From JAFECT01 sp035551675 (GTDB taxonomy: Bacteria; Pseudomonadota; Alphaproteobacteria; Caulobacterales; Caulobacteraceae), in NCBI GenBank assembly GCA_035551675.1, contig DASZMV010000037.1, forward strand, positions 62,001-126,000: a stretch of DNA of 64,000 nt. Direction: 5' to 3'. Both the position numbers and the translations under genes were made by a program. Positions 26,950 through 35,066 of the stretch are shown here, one piece after another. Numbering within the stretch: the first letter of the stretch is position 1; each line of letters begins with the position of its first letter. Under the pieces are notes generated by a model. That model was not told the origin of the DNA, searched no databases, and was given only the letters and a program-made list of their open reading frames with translations.

Positions 26950-27623
26950 CGCGGATCGTCAAAAGCGCAGAGGCCAAGAAGCTGGTCGTGCGGGCAATGA
27001 GTTCCGCTTGGCGGGTCGAGCCGTTGCGGCCGCCTGAAGACCCCGAGCTGGGCCGATTGCGCAAACAGGCGACCGATCTCGAGGCAGAACTCGCGCGCAT
27101 GCGACAGGAAGCTCTTGTCCTGCAACGGGACGCCGAACGAGCTTTCCGTGAGGGTGAAGCCATTGGGCGCAAGCTCGGCGAAGCGGAGACGCGCGACACG
27201 CACGAGCGCGCTCTGACACGGCTCGGGTCGGGCGTAGATCAAGCCCTGGCCCAGCTTAGCCAGGAGCTGCAGGGGCTCGAACGGTTGGCGCCGTTGCTGG
27301 CGCGCGAGGCGTTGACATTGATCCTCGAGGCCGACGCCGAACGTTCACGCGTGATGACGAGCCTAATTCGACGCCAGTTGGCCCGGCTCAAGGACCAGGC
27401 CGTCCTGATCATCGAGGTGTCGCGAGCCGACTTGCCTGATGCTGCAGCCTTGTCCGCGACCCTAGGCCGCCCGGGCGTCGAAGTGCGAACCCTCGACGAA
27501 CTCGCCAGCGGTGAGTGTCGGTTCCGGCTGACTTTGGGGTCGGTCGAACTCGGGCTTCATCAGCAATGGGGCCGGCTCAGCACTCTGCTCGAACACATGG
27601 CCCAGCCCGAGCGTGGCGAATGA
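26946..27623 (+). CDS. fliH: Flagellar export ATPase regulator FliH
   Basis: A 225-residue protein starting with GTG 26946, which overlaps the preceding stop (GTGA). It has an N-terminal basic segment, a long coiled coil (RLRKQATDLEAELARMRQEA and on) and a C-terminal E2/ATP-synthase-delta-like half (LAREALTLILEADAERSRVM). FliH dimers bind FliI and tether it to the C-ring. Sequence conservation in FliH is weak, so the call rests on the coiled coil, the length and the position immediately before fliI, whose ATG overlaps its stop. Confidence 0.82.
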   Translation: MTRIVKSAEAKKLVVRAMSSAWRVEPLRPPEDPELGRLRKQATDLEAELARMRQEALVLQRDAERAFREGEAIGRKLGEAETRDTHERALTRLGSGVDQALAQLSQELQGLERLAPLLAREALTLILEADAERSRVMTSLIRRQLARLKDQAVLIIEVSRADLPDAAALSATLGRPGVEVRTLDELASGECRFRLTLGSVELGLHQQWGRLSTLLEHMAQPERGE

Positions 27624-28939
27624 CGAACCATCGCTTCCTTGACCGATTAACGAGCGCCGAGCTCGTGGTCCGCACGGGTCGAGTGCGTCGCATCTTACCC
27701 ACATTCATTGAGGCGGACGGACCCGCCGCCCCGCGAGGCGCGCTCTGTCGAATCGCGACGGACGGTGCGCCGGGCGAGGCGTACGCCAAGATTGTAAGCG
27801 TGAATCCGGACTCGGTAATCCTGGTTCCGTTCGACGAAGCGAGAACTTTTTCCGGAGCGCGTGTCGAAGCTTGTTCGGATTTCGGCTTGACGCCGACGGG
27901 AGACGCCTTTCTCGGGCGGGCTGTCGACGGTCTGGCGAGACCTCTGGACGGTGGCGGCGCTGTCCGCGCTGACCGATTTGCGTCCCTGACCGGCGTGCAA
28001 TCAACACCACTTGAACGCGTTTCTCCCACGCAAGTTTTCGAGACTGGACTGCGCGCGATTGATGGACTGCTCACCCTGGGCGAGGGGCAAAGAGTTGGTG
28101 TCTTCGCCGCCAGCGGCGTGGGGAAGACGACCCTGATGACGCAGATCGCAAAGCAGGCGCGCTTCGACCGCGCTGTCGTCTGTCTCGTAGGCGAGCGGGG
28201 GCGGGAGGTGGAGGCCTTCTGGACCGAAGGTCTCTCGACTGAGGCGCGAGCGCGCGCAACCCTGGTGGCGGCGACGTCCGATCAGACGGCCGCCTTGCGG
28301 GTGCGCGCGAGCGAGCTTGCGCTCGCTCTGGCCGAGTGCTGGCGTGAACAAGGCCTACACGTCCTCTTGGTGCTCGATTCCGTCACGCGCCTGGCCATGG
28401 CGCTTCGCGAGCTCGGGCTCGCCGCGGGCGAACCTCCGACGGTTCGCGCATATACCCCGAGCGTCTTCTCGACGATCCCGCGGCTGGTCGAACGCTGCGG
28501 AGGCCGAAGAGGGGGCGGCGCAATAACCAGTATCATGACGGTGCTCAGCGAAACCGACGAGGTCGACGATCCTATTTCGGAGATGTTGAAGTCCCTACTC
28601 GACGGTCACATCATTCTGTCGCGGGAGCTCTCCGAGCAGGGCCATTATCCAGCTATCGATATCCCTCGCAGCCTGAGCCGTCTCGCGACGCGTCTGGTGA
28701 CGCCCGAACACCAGACTTGGTCGCGCGCCGCAATCGCCGCTCTGGCGGCCCACGAGTCGGCTCGGACGCTCATAGAAAGCGGCCTTTATGTAAAGGGAGC
28801 CAATCGGGAGATTGATCGGGCGGTCGAACTCCGACCGGTGCTTCTGGCGTTCCTGAGGCAGGGACAAGACGAGCACGCGGCGTTCGACGCCATACGCAAT
28901 GGGCTAGCGGCTGCCGTAAGTGGGGGAGGCGTGTCATGA
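27620..28939 (+). CDS. fliI: Flagellum-specific ATPase FliI
   Basis: A 439-residue cytoplasmic ATPase of the F1-beta/type III secretion class, starting at ATG 27620 inside the fliH stop. Walker A is ASGVGKTTL (about 165-173), Walker B is VLLVLDSVTRLA (about 249-260), and the signature GERGREVEAF and SLLDGHIILSRELSEQGHYP are present. It energises unfolding and loading of export substrates. Length is normal. The Walker A has GKTT where many FliI have GKST, still a functional P-loop. Confidence 0.95.
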   Translation: MTNHRFLDRLTSAELVVRTGRVRRILPTFIEADGPAAPRGALCRIATDGAPGEAYAKIVSVNPDSVILVPFDEARTFSGARVEACSDFGLTPTGDAFLGRAVDGLARPLDGGGAVRADRFASLTGVQSTPLERVSPTQVFETGLRAIDGLLTLGEGQRVGVFAASGVGKTTLMTQIAKQARFDRAVVCLVGERGREVEAFWTEGLSTEARARATLVAATSDQTAALRVRASELALALAECWREQGLHVLLVLDSVTRLAMALRELGLAAGEPPTVRAYTPSVFSTIPRLVERCGGRRGGGAITSIMTVLSETDEVDDPISEMLKSLLDGHIILSRELSEQGHYPAIDIPRSLSRLATRLVTPEHQTWSRAAIAALAAHESARTLIESGLYVKGANREIDRAVELRPVLLAFLRQGQDEHAAFDAIRNGLAAAVSGGGVS

Positions 28940-29385
28940 CGCGCGCCCTGGACCTTCGCGCTTTAAATCAGATCGTGGAGGTTCGCCGCGTGCAAGTCGC
29001 GGCGACGGAGATGCGGTTCTGGGAGGCGCGTCGGGTGCTTGCAGAGCTCAACGCAAAACACGATGCCTGTTGCGTTCTCATTAGCCAGATGCAGGCGGGC
29101 TGGTTGGCGGCGGTGTCGAGCGGTTCGGTCCAGCTAGCGGCGGCGCGCGCATACGGCGTTCGCATTGAAGGATTGTTTGCCGATCTGAGTGAACTCGATC
29201 GAGAGATCGCGGGCGCAGAGAAGCACCGGAATGAGTTGGCTACCGAGCTTGGTCTTTGTCAGGCGCGGCGGAAAGCTTCGGAAGAATTCGAAAGGAAGTC
29301 GATCCGACGCGAGGCGCGTCGATCAGAAGAGGCGTGGGTGACCGAAACATCTGAAAGGCACGCCACGAGGGTTTTTATGTCATGA
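28936..29385 (+). CDS. fliJ: Flagellar export chaperone FliJ-like protein
   Basis: A 149-residue, almost entirely helical coiled-coil protein (VRRVQVAATEMRFWEARRVL, then ELDREIAGAEKHRNELATEL) with a very basic C-terminus. FliJ is the small central stalk of the FliHIJ ATPase complex and is weakly conserved. The call relies on length, coiled-coil character and position directly after fliI, with a 4-base overlap on both sides. Confidence 0.78.
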   Translation: MTRALDLRALNQIVEVRRVQVAATEMRFWEARRVLAELNAKHDACCVLISQMQAGWLAAVSSGSVQLAAARAYGVRIEGLFADLSELDREIAGAEKHRNELATELGLCQARRKASEEFERKSIRREARRSEEAWVTETSERHATRVFMS

Positions 29386-30716
29386 AGGTCGCCGCCCAGG
29401 TCTTCTTCATGCCGCCGACCGTCGCGCTCCAGGTGCCGGCGTCCCAGCCGGCCATTCCTTTTGCTTTGTTTCTTCGAGGTGCGGACACCGGCCGACCACT
29501 GGGCGCCGGGTCAAGACTCTTTCAGTTTGACGACCTGGGAGTGTTGGGCGCGGCCCGGCTTGCTCCAACGTCGCTCGGCAGTGATCCCGCAGGGACGTCA
29601 TCGTCGGCGCCGACGTCCAAGTCGGATCGTTCCGTTGATCCGCAAATTGCCGGACCGGCGCTTGAGGCGCCGGAGCCCACGCTGAATGTTGTAGCGGTCC
29701 CGTCCGCGCCATCTGACGAAAGCAGCGTTCGGGTGCGGTCGGACGAACCGGCGCTTCCAACGCCGGCATTTCCGCCGTCGAATCGGCAAACAGGGGGGCT
29801 CATAGCAAAGAAGTCGTCTGCTACGCGCTTGCCGATTTCGTCCAAGCAACCTGCGCTGGCTGCGACCCTTAGCGCCGCCGGGGAGGTCCAAACTCCGCGA
29901 ACGCCGACAGCGCGGTCGAACGAGACGCCGGAGCGCGATCGCGAGACTCCGTCACTGCCGACTGTGCGCGGCGTGACCGCGCCGGATGCGCCCCTGGCGT
30001 TTGTCCAAGGCGGCGAAGGCCGAGCGCACGGCGTTGACGCTGCACAATCCGCCCCCTTATCGCGACCTTCAGCCGGTTTGGCGCGGGAACGCGCGGCCCC
30101 GCATTCTAAGGCGGTGGTCTCCGCACGCCAGACGACAGGTGGGTCGCTCGAATCCGCGGAGAGTCTAACACCTGGTTCGCCGATCGCTCGCGCGCAACCA
30201 ACCGTGACGCGAGCAGCCGCGACGCGGCCGATGGAGGCTCCATCCGCTGATGCTGCGGCCCCGAAGGCGGTCGCGCCGCGACCGCCCGCTCAAGCCGCGG
30301 CTGGCGCGGGTTCGCAGCTCGCAACTGGACCAGCTGCGCGTGCGTCCATCACGGAACCGTTATTTTCCAGCCTTAGCGGCATCAGCGGCGGCGCACCGAT
30401 ACGAGACGCGATCGCAACCGCAGAGCAGACTCCCCTGTCGACCTGGGGCGGCGCGCCTTGGCAAAGGGCGAGTGCGCCGAAGATGATGCGGTCCGCCGGG
30501 GCATCGCCAATCGCGTCGCCTCGGGTGTTGCTGACCGGCTACGAAGCGCTCGTTCAAGTCGCGGCCGCGACGGGCGGCCTCGATCGCGGCGAAAGGGTTC
30601 GCCTGCGCAAGCTGACTGACGACGTCGCCAGTGAGTTTGGCGTCACAGTGACTGAGTTTCTCGTCGATGGCGAGGCCATTGGCCCGGTCAAGCCCTCTGT
30701 TCGGAGATCGAAATGA
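29382..30716 (+). CDS. Pro/Ala/Ser-rich protein in the fliK position
   Basis: A 444-residue low-complexity protein, rich in Pro, Ala, Ser and Thr over most of its length (SSSAPTSKSDRSVDPQIAGP and similar). A short folded-looking C-terminus runs from VLLTGYEALVQVAAATGG to the end. It lies between fliJ and flgD, where fliK, the hook-length ruler, is expected, and ruler proteins have just such disordered bodies. The conserved FliK C-terminal substrate-switch domain (LRLxPxxLGxVEV-type) was not seen, so I do not assign the symbol. If it is the ruler, its switch domain is highly divergent, which would match the altered FlhB loop. Confidence 0.6.
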   Translation: MKVAAQVFFMPPTVALQVPASQPAIPFALFLRGADTGRPLGAGSRLFQFDDLGVLGAARLAPTSLGSDPAGTSSSAPTSKSDRSVDPQIAGPALEAPEPTLNVVAVPSAPSDESSVRVRSDEPALPTPAFPPSNRQTGGLIAKKSSATRLPISSKQPALAATLSAAGEVQTPRTPTARSNETPERDRETPSLPTVRGVTAPDAPLAFVQGGEGRAHGVDAAQSAPLSRPSAGLARERAAPHSKAVVSARQTTGGSLESAESLTPGSPIARAQPTVTRAAATRPMEAPSADAAAPKAVAPRPPAQAAAGAGSQLATGPAARASITEPLFSSLSGISGGAPIRDAIATAEQTPLSTWGGAPWQRASAPKMMRSAGASPIASPRVLLTGYEALVQVAAATGGLDRGERVRLRKLTDDVASEFGVTVTEFLVDGEAIGPVKPSVRRSK

Positions 30717-31120
30717 CGACTGCACCGGTAAGCGCCACGTCCTCGAGCCAGAGCGCGTTTGGCCTCAACTTTCAGTCCTTGTTGCAGATCATTCTTCAGC
30801 AACTCCAATATCAGGATCCGCTGAAGCCCATGGATAATTTCGAATTTGTTTCGCAGTTGGCGCAGTTCTCGCAACTCGAACAGTCGCAGACGCTGAACGA
30901 TTCCGTCAACAATCTGCTCTCGGCGCAGTCATCCATGCAGGCGACAGCCCTGCTGGGGCAGACTATTGTCGCCACCACGGACAGTTCGACCCTAACGGGC
31001 GTCGTGACGTCGGTCACTTTCTCGGCCGGCACCTCGGCGTTGACCGTTCGGACGTCGAATGGGCAGACGGTCGCAAACATCCCGCTGAGCGGGGTTACTG
31101 AAGTCGTGCAAACCCAGTGA
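30713..31120 (+). CDS. flgD: Hook-capping protein FlgD, short form
   Basis: A 135-residue protein with the FlgD N-terminal signature LQYQDPLKPMDNFEFVSQLA followed by QFSQLEQ, and a C-terminal tudor-like beta region ending TVANIPLSGVTEVVQT. FlgD caps the growing hook. The Ig/FN3 insert of the 230-residue enterobacterial form is missing, which also occurs in short alphaproteobacterial FlgD. Its start overlaps the upstream stop by 4 bases. Its 3' half is the source of a decayed duplicate at 31300-31554. Confidence 0.9.
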   Translation: MTTAPVSATSSSQSAFGLNFQSLLQIILQQLQYQDPLKPMDNFEFVSQLAQFSQLEQSQTLNDSVNNLLSAQSSMQATALLGQTIVATTDSSTLTGVVTSVTFSAGTSALTVRTSNGQTVANIPLSGVTEVVQTQ

Positions 31121-31145
31121 ACTCACACTTCTAGAGGAGGCGCCT

Positions 31146-31299
31146 ATGCTTGGAGCTATCTCGACCGCCTTGAGCGGAATGAATGCGTTTAGCCAAGGGC
31201 CGCAGGCGATCAGCGATAGCACTGCGAACTTGGACACTCTTGGCGCCAAGGTTCAGACGGCGTCCTTTGAGGAGCTGTTCAACGCGGGCGGAAACGCGG
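31146..31299 (+). pseudogene. flgE 5' fragment (duplication remnant)
   Basis: Encodes MLGAISTALSGMNAFSQG, nearly identical to the N-terminus of the intact flgE at 31578, and then diverges (SDSTANLDTLGAKVQTASFE versus SDNVANLDTLGYKSQVVSFE). The frame then runs into duplicated flgD sequence in another phase and stops at 31499. It keeps its own ribosome site (AGAGGAGGC), so a 117-residue chimeric peptide might still be made. It lacks nearly all of FlgE and is best read as a remnant. Confidence 0.8.
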
Positions 31300-31554
31300 A
31301 ACGAGTCGGTCAACAGCCCGTCTTTCGCCCAGTCATCCATGCAGGCGATGGCCCCGCTGGTACGAACCATCATCTGCATGACGGGAGTTGTGGCGTCGGT
31401 CACGTTCTCGGCTGGCGCGGCGGGAACAAGCACCCGCCTGCGGGTTTCGACTGGCCGGACCGCGCCATGTATTCCGCCGACCGTGCGGGCGTCGAATAGC
31501 CGGACGATCGCAAACATCGCTGAGCGGGATCACCCTAGTCGTGAAGCCCCGTGA
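31300..31554 (+). pseudogene. flgD 3' fragment (duplication remnant)
   Basis: In the frame starting NESVNS this encodes FAQSSMQAMAPLVRTII and GVVASVTFSAG, then RTIANIAERD, matching the flgD segments SAQSSMQATALLGQTIV, GVVTSVTFSAG and QTVANIPLSG. Indels have added and removed codons relative to flgD, and the tail is out of phase with the original. There is no start codon of its own. It sits directly before the intact flgE. Confidence 0.8.
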
Positions 31555-31577
31555 AACCACTTCCAAAGGAGACACCT

Positions 31578-32765
31578 ATGCTCGGAGCTATCTCGACCGC
31601 CTTGAGCGGAATGAATGCCTTCAGTCAAGGTCTGCAGACGATCAGCGACAACGTCGCGAACCTGGATACCTTGGGCTACAAGTCCCAGGTGGTTTCCTTC
31701 GAAGACGTGTTCAACCAGGGTGGAAATGGTCTCGACTACACCGCAGGTGCGGCCGACGATTCGATAGGCGCCGGCGTCGTCGAGCACTCCAACATGCTCA
31801 ACTTCACCCAGGGCACCATGCAGCAGACCGGCGGCAACCTGGACCTCGCTGTTCAGGGCAACGGATTTCTCGTGCTCAAGAATGCCGATGGCGACACGTT
31901 CTATACGACCACGAGTCAGTTCGCGGTCGATTCCGGCGGATTCATTTCGAGCTCCTCGACCGGAGACCGGTTGACCATCCTCAATTCATCCAATCAAGCC
32001 GTTCCTATCAATGTAAACGCCTTCCAAACCAATGCCCCCGTCGCCACCTCGACTATCGACTTCGCCGATAACCTCTCTTCGGCCGCCACCTCCGCGAGCG
32101 TACCCAACATGACCGTCTTTGACGGTTCGGGCGCAGCTCATACCTGGACCGTTAACTTGGTGCCGACGGCCACCGCCAACCAATGGACGGTCAGCGTGAC
32201 CGACGAGACGGGCGCGACCATCGGCACGGGGACAATTCAGTTCACCAACGGCGTAATCGATCCGACCCAATCCACGGTTACGATCTCCGCCACATACGCA
32301 GGCGCCGCGCCGTTGTCGGTTACCCTGAACTTCGCCTCCGTGACCTCCTTTGCGCAAGGCTCGACCAACACCTTGCAAACGTCCAAGGTCGATGGGAGCG
32401 CCGCCGGCACGTTGACGGGGATCACTTTGAACTCGAGCGGAGAACTGGTCGCTAGCTACTCGAACAACAATACCGTCGTGCTCGGGTCCGTCGCAATCGC
32501 CGACTTCCAGAATCCCCAACAGCTGCTCCAGATCAGCAACGGCCTGTTTCAAAGTAAAGTCGGCGCCGCGGTGACCCTGCAGTCCAGTGGCCAGGGCGGC
32601 GTGGGCTCTTTGACCTCGGGTGAGGTCGAGCAGTCAAACGTCAATCTCACCGAGGAGTTCGGCGACCTAATTCTGATCCAACGGGGTTTCGACGCGTGTT
32701 CCCAGGTGGTCAGCGCCAGCAATGATATGATCCAGGACCTCTTCGGCCTTAGAGGCCACGGGTGA
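31578..32765 (+). CDS. flgE: Flagellar hook protein FlgE
   Basis: A 395-residue axial protein. The start is ATG 31578 behind AAGGAG; an ATG nine codons earlier covers that site and belongs to duplicated flgD sequence. The N-terminal coil has QTISDNVANLDTLGYKSQVV, the core has LAVQGNGFLVLKNADGD, and the C-terminal coil has VEQSNVNLTEEFGDLILIQR and GFDACSQVVSASNDM. The central Ser/Thr/Asn-rich domains form the hook surface. Length is typical. It overlaps fliM by 4 bases (GTGA). Confidence 0.93.
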   Translation: MLGAISTALSGMNAFSQGLQTISDNVANLDTLGYKSQVVSFEDVFNQGGNGLDYTAGAADDSIGAGVVEHSNMLNFTQGTMQQTGGNLDLAVQGNGFLVLKNADGDTFYTTTSQFAVDSGGFISSSSTGDRLTILNSSNQAVPINVNAFQTNAPVATSTIDFADNLSSAATSASVPNMTVFDGSGAAHTWTVNLVPTATANQWTVSVTDETGATIGTGTIQFTNGVIDPTQSTVTISATYAGAAPLSVTLNFASVTSFAQGSTNTLQTSKVDGSAAGTLTGITLNSSGELVASYSNNNTVVLGSVAIADFQNPQQLLQISNGLFQSKVGAAVTLQSSGQGGVGSLTSGEVEQSNVNLTEEFGDLILIQRGFDACSQVVSASNDMIQDLFGLRGHG

Positions 32766-33541
32766 CCTATCACGCGCGTGACTGGTTGCCCTACGGCGTG
32801 ATGTACCGGGAGCCGGTGCGGCGGGGCGTAGAGGCCGCCGTATCGGACTGGGCGCGACGCTGGTTCGCAAGCGGCCGGATCGGTGTGTCGAACCTCCTGG
32901 TTTGCTCGACCGACGTGCGCGGGGAGCTCGAGGGCGGCGCGTGGCGGGTCACTCGTCAGGGTATCGCGCTCGACATTCCGAGACGGTCGCTGCAATCGCT
33001 CGTCGAGAAAGGTCTTGCAACGTCTGAATCGGGTGAACAGCCGACCGAGACCGACCGCCAGCTCCTGACCGAGTTCGAACGACGCCTGATTGACGATCTT
33101 TCGGTGACCCTAGCCGCCCAACTTTCCTTGCCCCACGAGACTGCGGCGTCCGCATGGGGAAGAGATCCGTTTGGCGGCAAGGGCGGCCTCGTTGTGCGGC
33201 TGAGTGACGGCAATGGCCCGGACCTGGCGGCCCTGGCCATTCCGTTTGAAATCTTGCTGCCGTTCTGCCGCGCCTCGTTGGGACCATCCGATTCACCCAA
33301 AGGGGATCTCGAGGGCCTGTTGCACGCGCTCGCGAGCATTCCTGTCATGATCGAGGCGACGCTCGGACATTTTGACCTTGGCTTGTCGGAGCTTCAGGAG
33401 TTGGCGGTGGGTGACGTGCTCCTGATGAACAGGCCGCTGGGGGACGCCTTTGACCTAACGATCGCGGGCGGTCAGCGGGTTCTGGGTCGGGCCGAGATGC
33501 AATCGGCGAACGGTTCGCTCGCCTTCGTTCTTCAAGCTTGA
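32762..33541 (+). CDS. fliM: FliM-like C-ring protein, short
   Basis: A 259-residue protein starting with GTG 32762. The C-terminal 75 residues form a SpoA/surface-presentation domain (ALASIPVMIEATLGHFDLGL, then ELAVGDVLLMNRPLGDAFDL), as in FliM. FliM is usually 320-350 residues. The N-terminal CheY-P-binding peptide is absent, and the middle FliG-binding domain is short and divergent, with only a faint match at TDRQLLTEFERRLIDDLSV. In size and layout it is as close to SctQ-type proteins of type III secretion as to flagellar FliM. Position before fliN supports the role in a C-ring or sorting platform. Confidence 0.8.
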   Translation: MTYHARDWLPYGVMYREPVRRGVEAAVSDWARRWFASGRIGVSNLLVCSTDVRGELEGGAWRVTRQGIALDIPRRSLQSLVEKGLATSESGEQPTETDRQLLTEFERRLIDDLSVTLAAQLSLPHETAASAWGRDPFGGKGGLVVRLSDGNGPDLAALAIPFEILLPFCRASLGPSDSPKGDLEGLLHALASIPVMIEATLGHFDLGLSELQELAVGDVLLMNRPLGDAFDLTIAGGQRVLGRAEMQSANGSLAFVLQA

Positions 33542-33556
33542 ATCACAGGGCCCCTA

Positions 33557-33877
33557 ATGAAGATCTCGACGCAAACTGGCGATGCGCCGCCTGAGCTTGA
33601 AAAAACCCGCGCGGGCGCCGCCGGGCGACGAATTCTCACCCCGCACTCGCCGATCCTGAAAGATGTACGCGTGGAACTGGACGCGAAACTGGGCCTAGCC
33701 AGCCTATCGGTCCAAGAGTTGCTCGCACTCAACGTTGGAACCGTGGTCAAGCTTGACGCGCGACTGAACGACCTCGTCGAGCTCCGCCTAAATAATTCCG
33801 CAGTCGCGCGCGGTGAGATCGTCGCGATCGACGACAATTTCGGGATTCGCATCGTGGAAATCGGCGAAATCAAGTGA
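33557..33877 (+). CDS. fliN: Flagellar C-ring protein FliN
   Basis: A 106-residue protein with one SpoA domain (LKDVRVELDAKLGLASLSVQ, ELLALNVGTVVKLDARLNDL, then GEIVAIDDNFGIRIVEIGEI), the full FliN signature. The N-terminal 30 residues are variable and polar, as usual. FliN forms the base of the C-ring and docks FliH. Its stop overlaps the GTG start of fliO. Confidence 0.92.
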   Translation: MKISTQTGDAPPELEKTRAGAAGRRILTPHSPILKDVRVELDAKLGLASLSVQELLALNVGTVVKLDARLNDLVELRLNNSAVARGEIVAIDDNFGIRIVEIGEIK

Positions 33878-34320
33878 TCGCACGCCCACCATCTCGCCTT
33901 CGATGGGCTTGGGCCGCGCTGCTTGGCGGGGCAGGGGTCGTCACGCCGGCTGTTGCGGGACAACTCGCGCAGGGACCCGACGTGGGGATTGCTTGGTGGC
34001 GGGTCGCCGCCGCGCTCGCCCTCTGCCTCATGCTCGCAGTCGCAGGTGGGTTCGCCCTTCGATTTCGATTCCACGCTGTTGCCGGCGCGCCGCTTAGAGC
34101 GCCCGTGAAGGGCTGGGCAATGTTCGCGGCCGCCCTCCCTCGGTTCGTCCCGGCCGCACGATCGGATGCGCGGCGACTCAGGCTCGTGGAGACTCTGCGG
34201 CTCAGTCACCAACTGGACGTGTGTCTGCTCGAGTGCGATGGCGACCGGCTGTTGGTCGCGGCTACGCCACAGGGTTTGATCGTCCTGCCGCACGGCGAAG
34301 CAGCAGGAGAGACGCCATGA
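33874..34320 (+). CDS. fliO: Flagellar export gate assembly protein FliO
   Basis: A 148-residue protein starting with GTG 33874. It has a hydrophobic N-terminal segment, a membrane helix (WWRVAAALALCLMLAVAGGF) and a cytoplasmic tail with the FliO pattern RRLRLVETLRLSHQLDVCLL and ECDGDRLLVAATPQGLIVLP. FliO stabilises FliP during assembly of the export gate. The ATGA overlap with fliP and the fliN-fliO-fliP order support the call. Confidence 0.85.
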   Translation: MIARPPSRLRWAWAALLGGAGVVTPAVAGQLAQGPDVGIAWWRVAAALALCLMLAVAGGFALRFRFHAVAGAPLRAPVKGWAMFAAALPRFVPAARSDARRLRLVETLRLSHQLDVCLLECDGDRLLVAATPQGLIVLPHGEAAGETP

Positions 34321-35066
34321 GACGCGTCGTCCTGCTCGCGGCCGGTGTCGTACTTTTCGCCTTCGTCGCCGGCTCGGCTGCTGCCGCGGCAGTCTATACG
34401 GCTCATCTATCTGGTTTGGAGAGCTTCTCCGAACCCAAGAAGACGGCCGAGGTGGTTCGCATAGCGCTGGTCCTCGCCCTGATGGCGCTCATTCCGGCGC
34501 TCGTAATATGTATGACGCCTTTCCTGCGGATCGTCGTGGCGTTGTCGATGATCCGGCATGCATTCGGAATGCCCGAGACTCCGCCTAACCAGGTACTGAT
34601 CAGCATTGGCTTTTTGCTCACCTTCCTAATCATGTCGCCCACCGCGTCGGCGATTAACTCGGGAGCGCTACAACCTTTTCTGAGCGGTAAGCTCACGGTC
34701 CAGCAGGCTGTAAAAAGGGGCTCAGATCCGTTGCGCGCCTTTATGCTGCGCCAAGTGCATGATCAAGACATCAAGACTGTCTACGACATCTCCAAGCAGC
34801 CTCTACCGGCACGCGCTGCCGAGGTTGGGACCATGCAGTTGGCGACGGCCTTTCTGCTCAACGAACTCCGGGTGTCTTTCAAGATTGGGTTCGTTATTCT
34901 CCTGCCCTTCCTGCTGATTGATCTCGTCGTATCCAGCATCCTTCTGGCCCTGGGCATGATCATGGTGCCGCCGTCCACGCTGTCGTTGCCGATCAAAGTC
35001 CTTATGTTTGTACTTATCGACGGCTGGAGCTTGGTTCTCGAGGGCGTCGTTGGCAGCTTCAGATGA
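34317..35066 (+). CDS. fliP: Flagellar export gate protein FliP
   Basis: A 249-residue membrane protein starting at ATG 34317, inside the fliO stop. A cleavable signal peptide (VVLLAAGVVLFAFVAGSAAA) is followed by the FliP signature TPFLRIVVALSMIRHAFGMP, then ISIGFLLTFLIMSPT, and near the C-terminus FKIGFVILLPFLLIDLVVSS and LGMIMVPPSTLSLPIKVLMF. Length is typical. FliP forms the pentameric entry of the export channel. The sigma factor gene begins within its 3' end. Confidence 0.95.
   Translation: MRRVVLLAAGVVLFAFVAGSAAAAAVYTAHLSGLESFSEPKKTAEVVRIALVLALMALIPALVICMTPFLRIVVALSMIRHAFGMPETPPNQVLISIGFLLTFLIMSPTASAINSGALQPFLSGKLTVQQAVKRGSDPLRAFMLRQVHDQDIKTVYDISKQPLPARAAEVGTMQLATAFLLNELRVSFKIGFVILLPFLLIDLVVSSILLALGMIMVPPSTLSLPIKVLMFVLIDGWSLVLEGVVGSFR

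Larger units (their letters stand above)
30892..31731 (+). repeat. Decayed tandem duplication spanning the flgD/flgE junction
   Basis: A segment made of the flgD 3' half, the intergenic ribosome site and the flgE 5' end occurs twice in tandem: about 30892-31299 and about 31300-31731. The two flgE starts are 432 bases apart (31146 and 31578) and share long identical stretches such as GAGCTATCTCGACCGCCTTG. The flgD halves share CAGTCATCCATGCAGGCGA. The copy boundary falls near 31300. The inner copies have since gathered indels and substitutions, leaving the outer flgD and flgE intact. Confidence 0.85.

Noticed and set aside
31388..32071. Plus-strand frame overlapping flgE
   Set aside because: Arg-rich shadow of the flgE coding frame; the real product is flgE from 31578.
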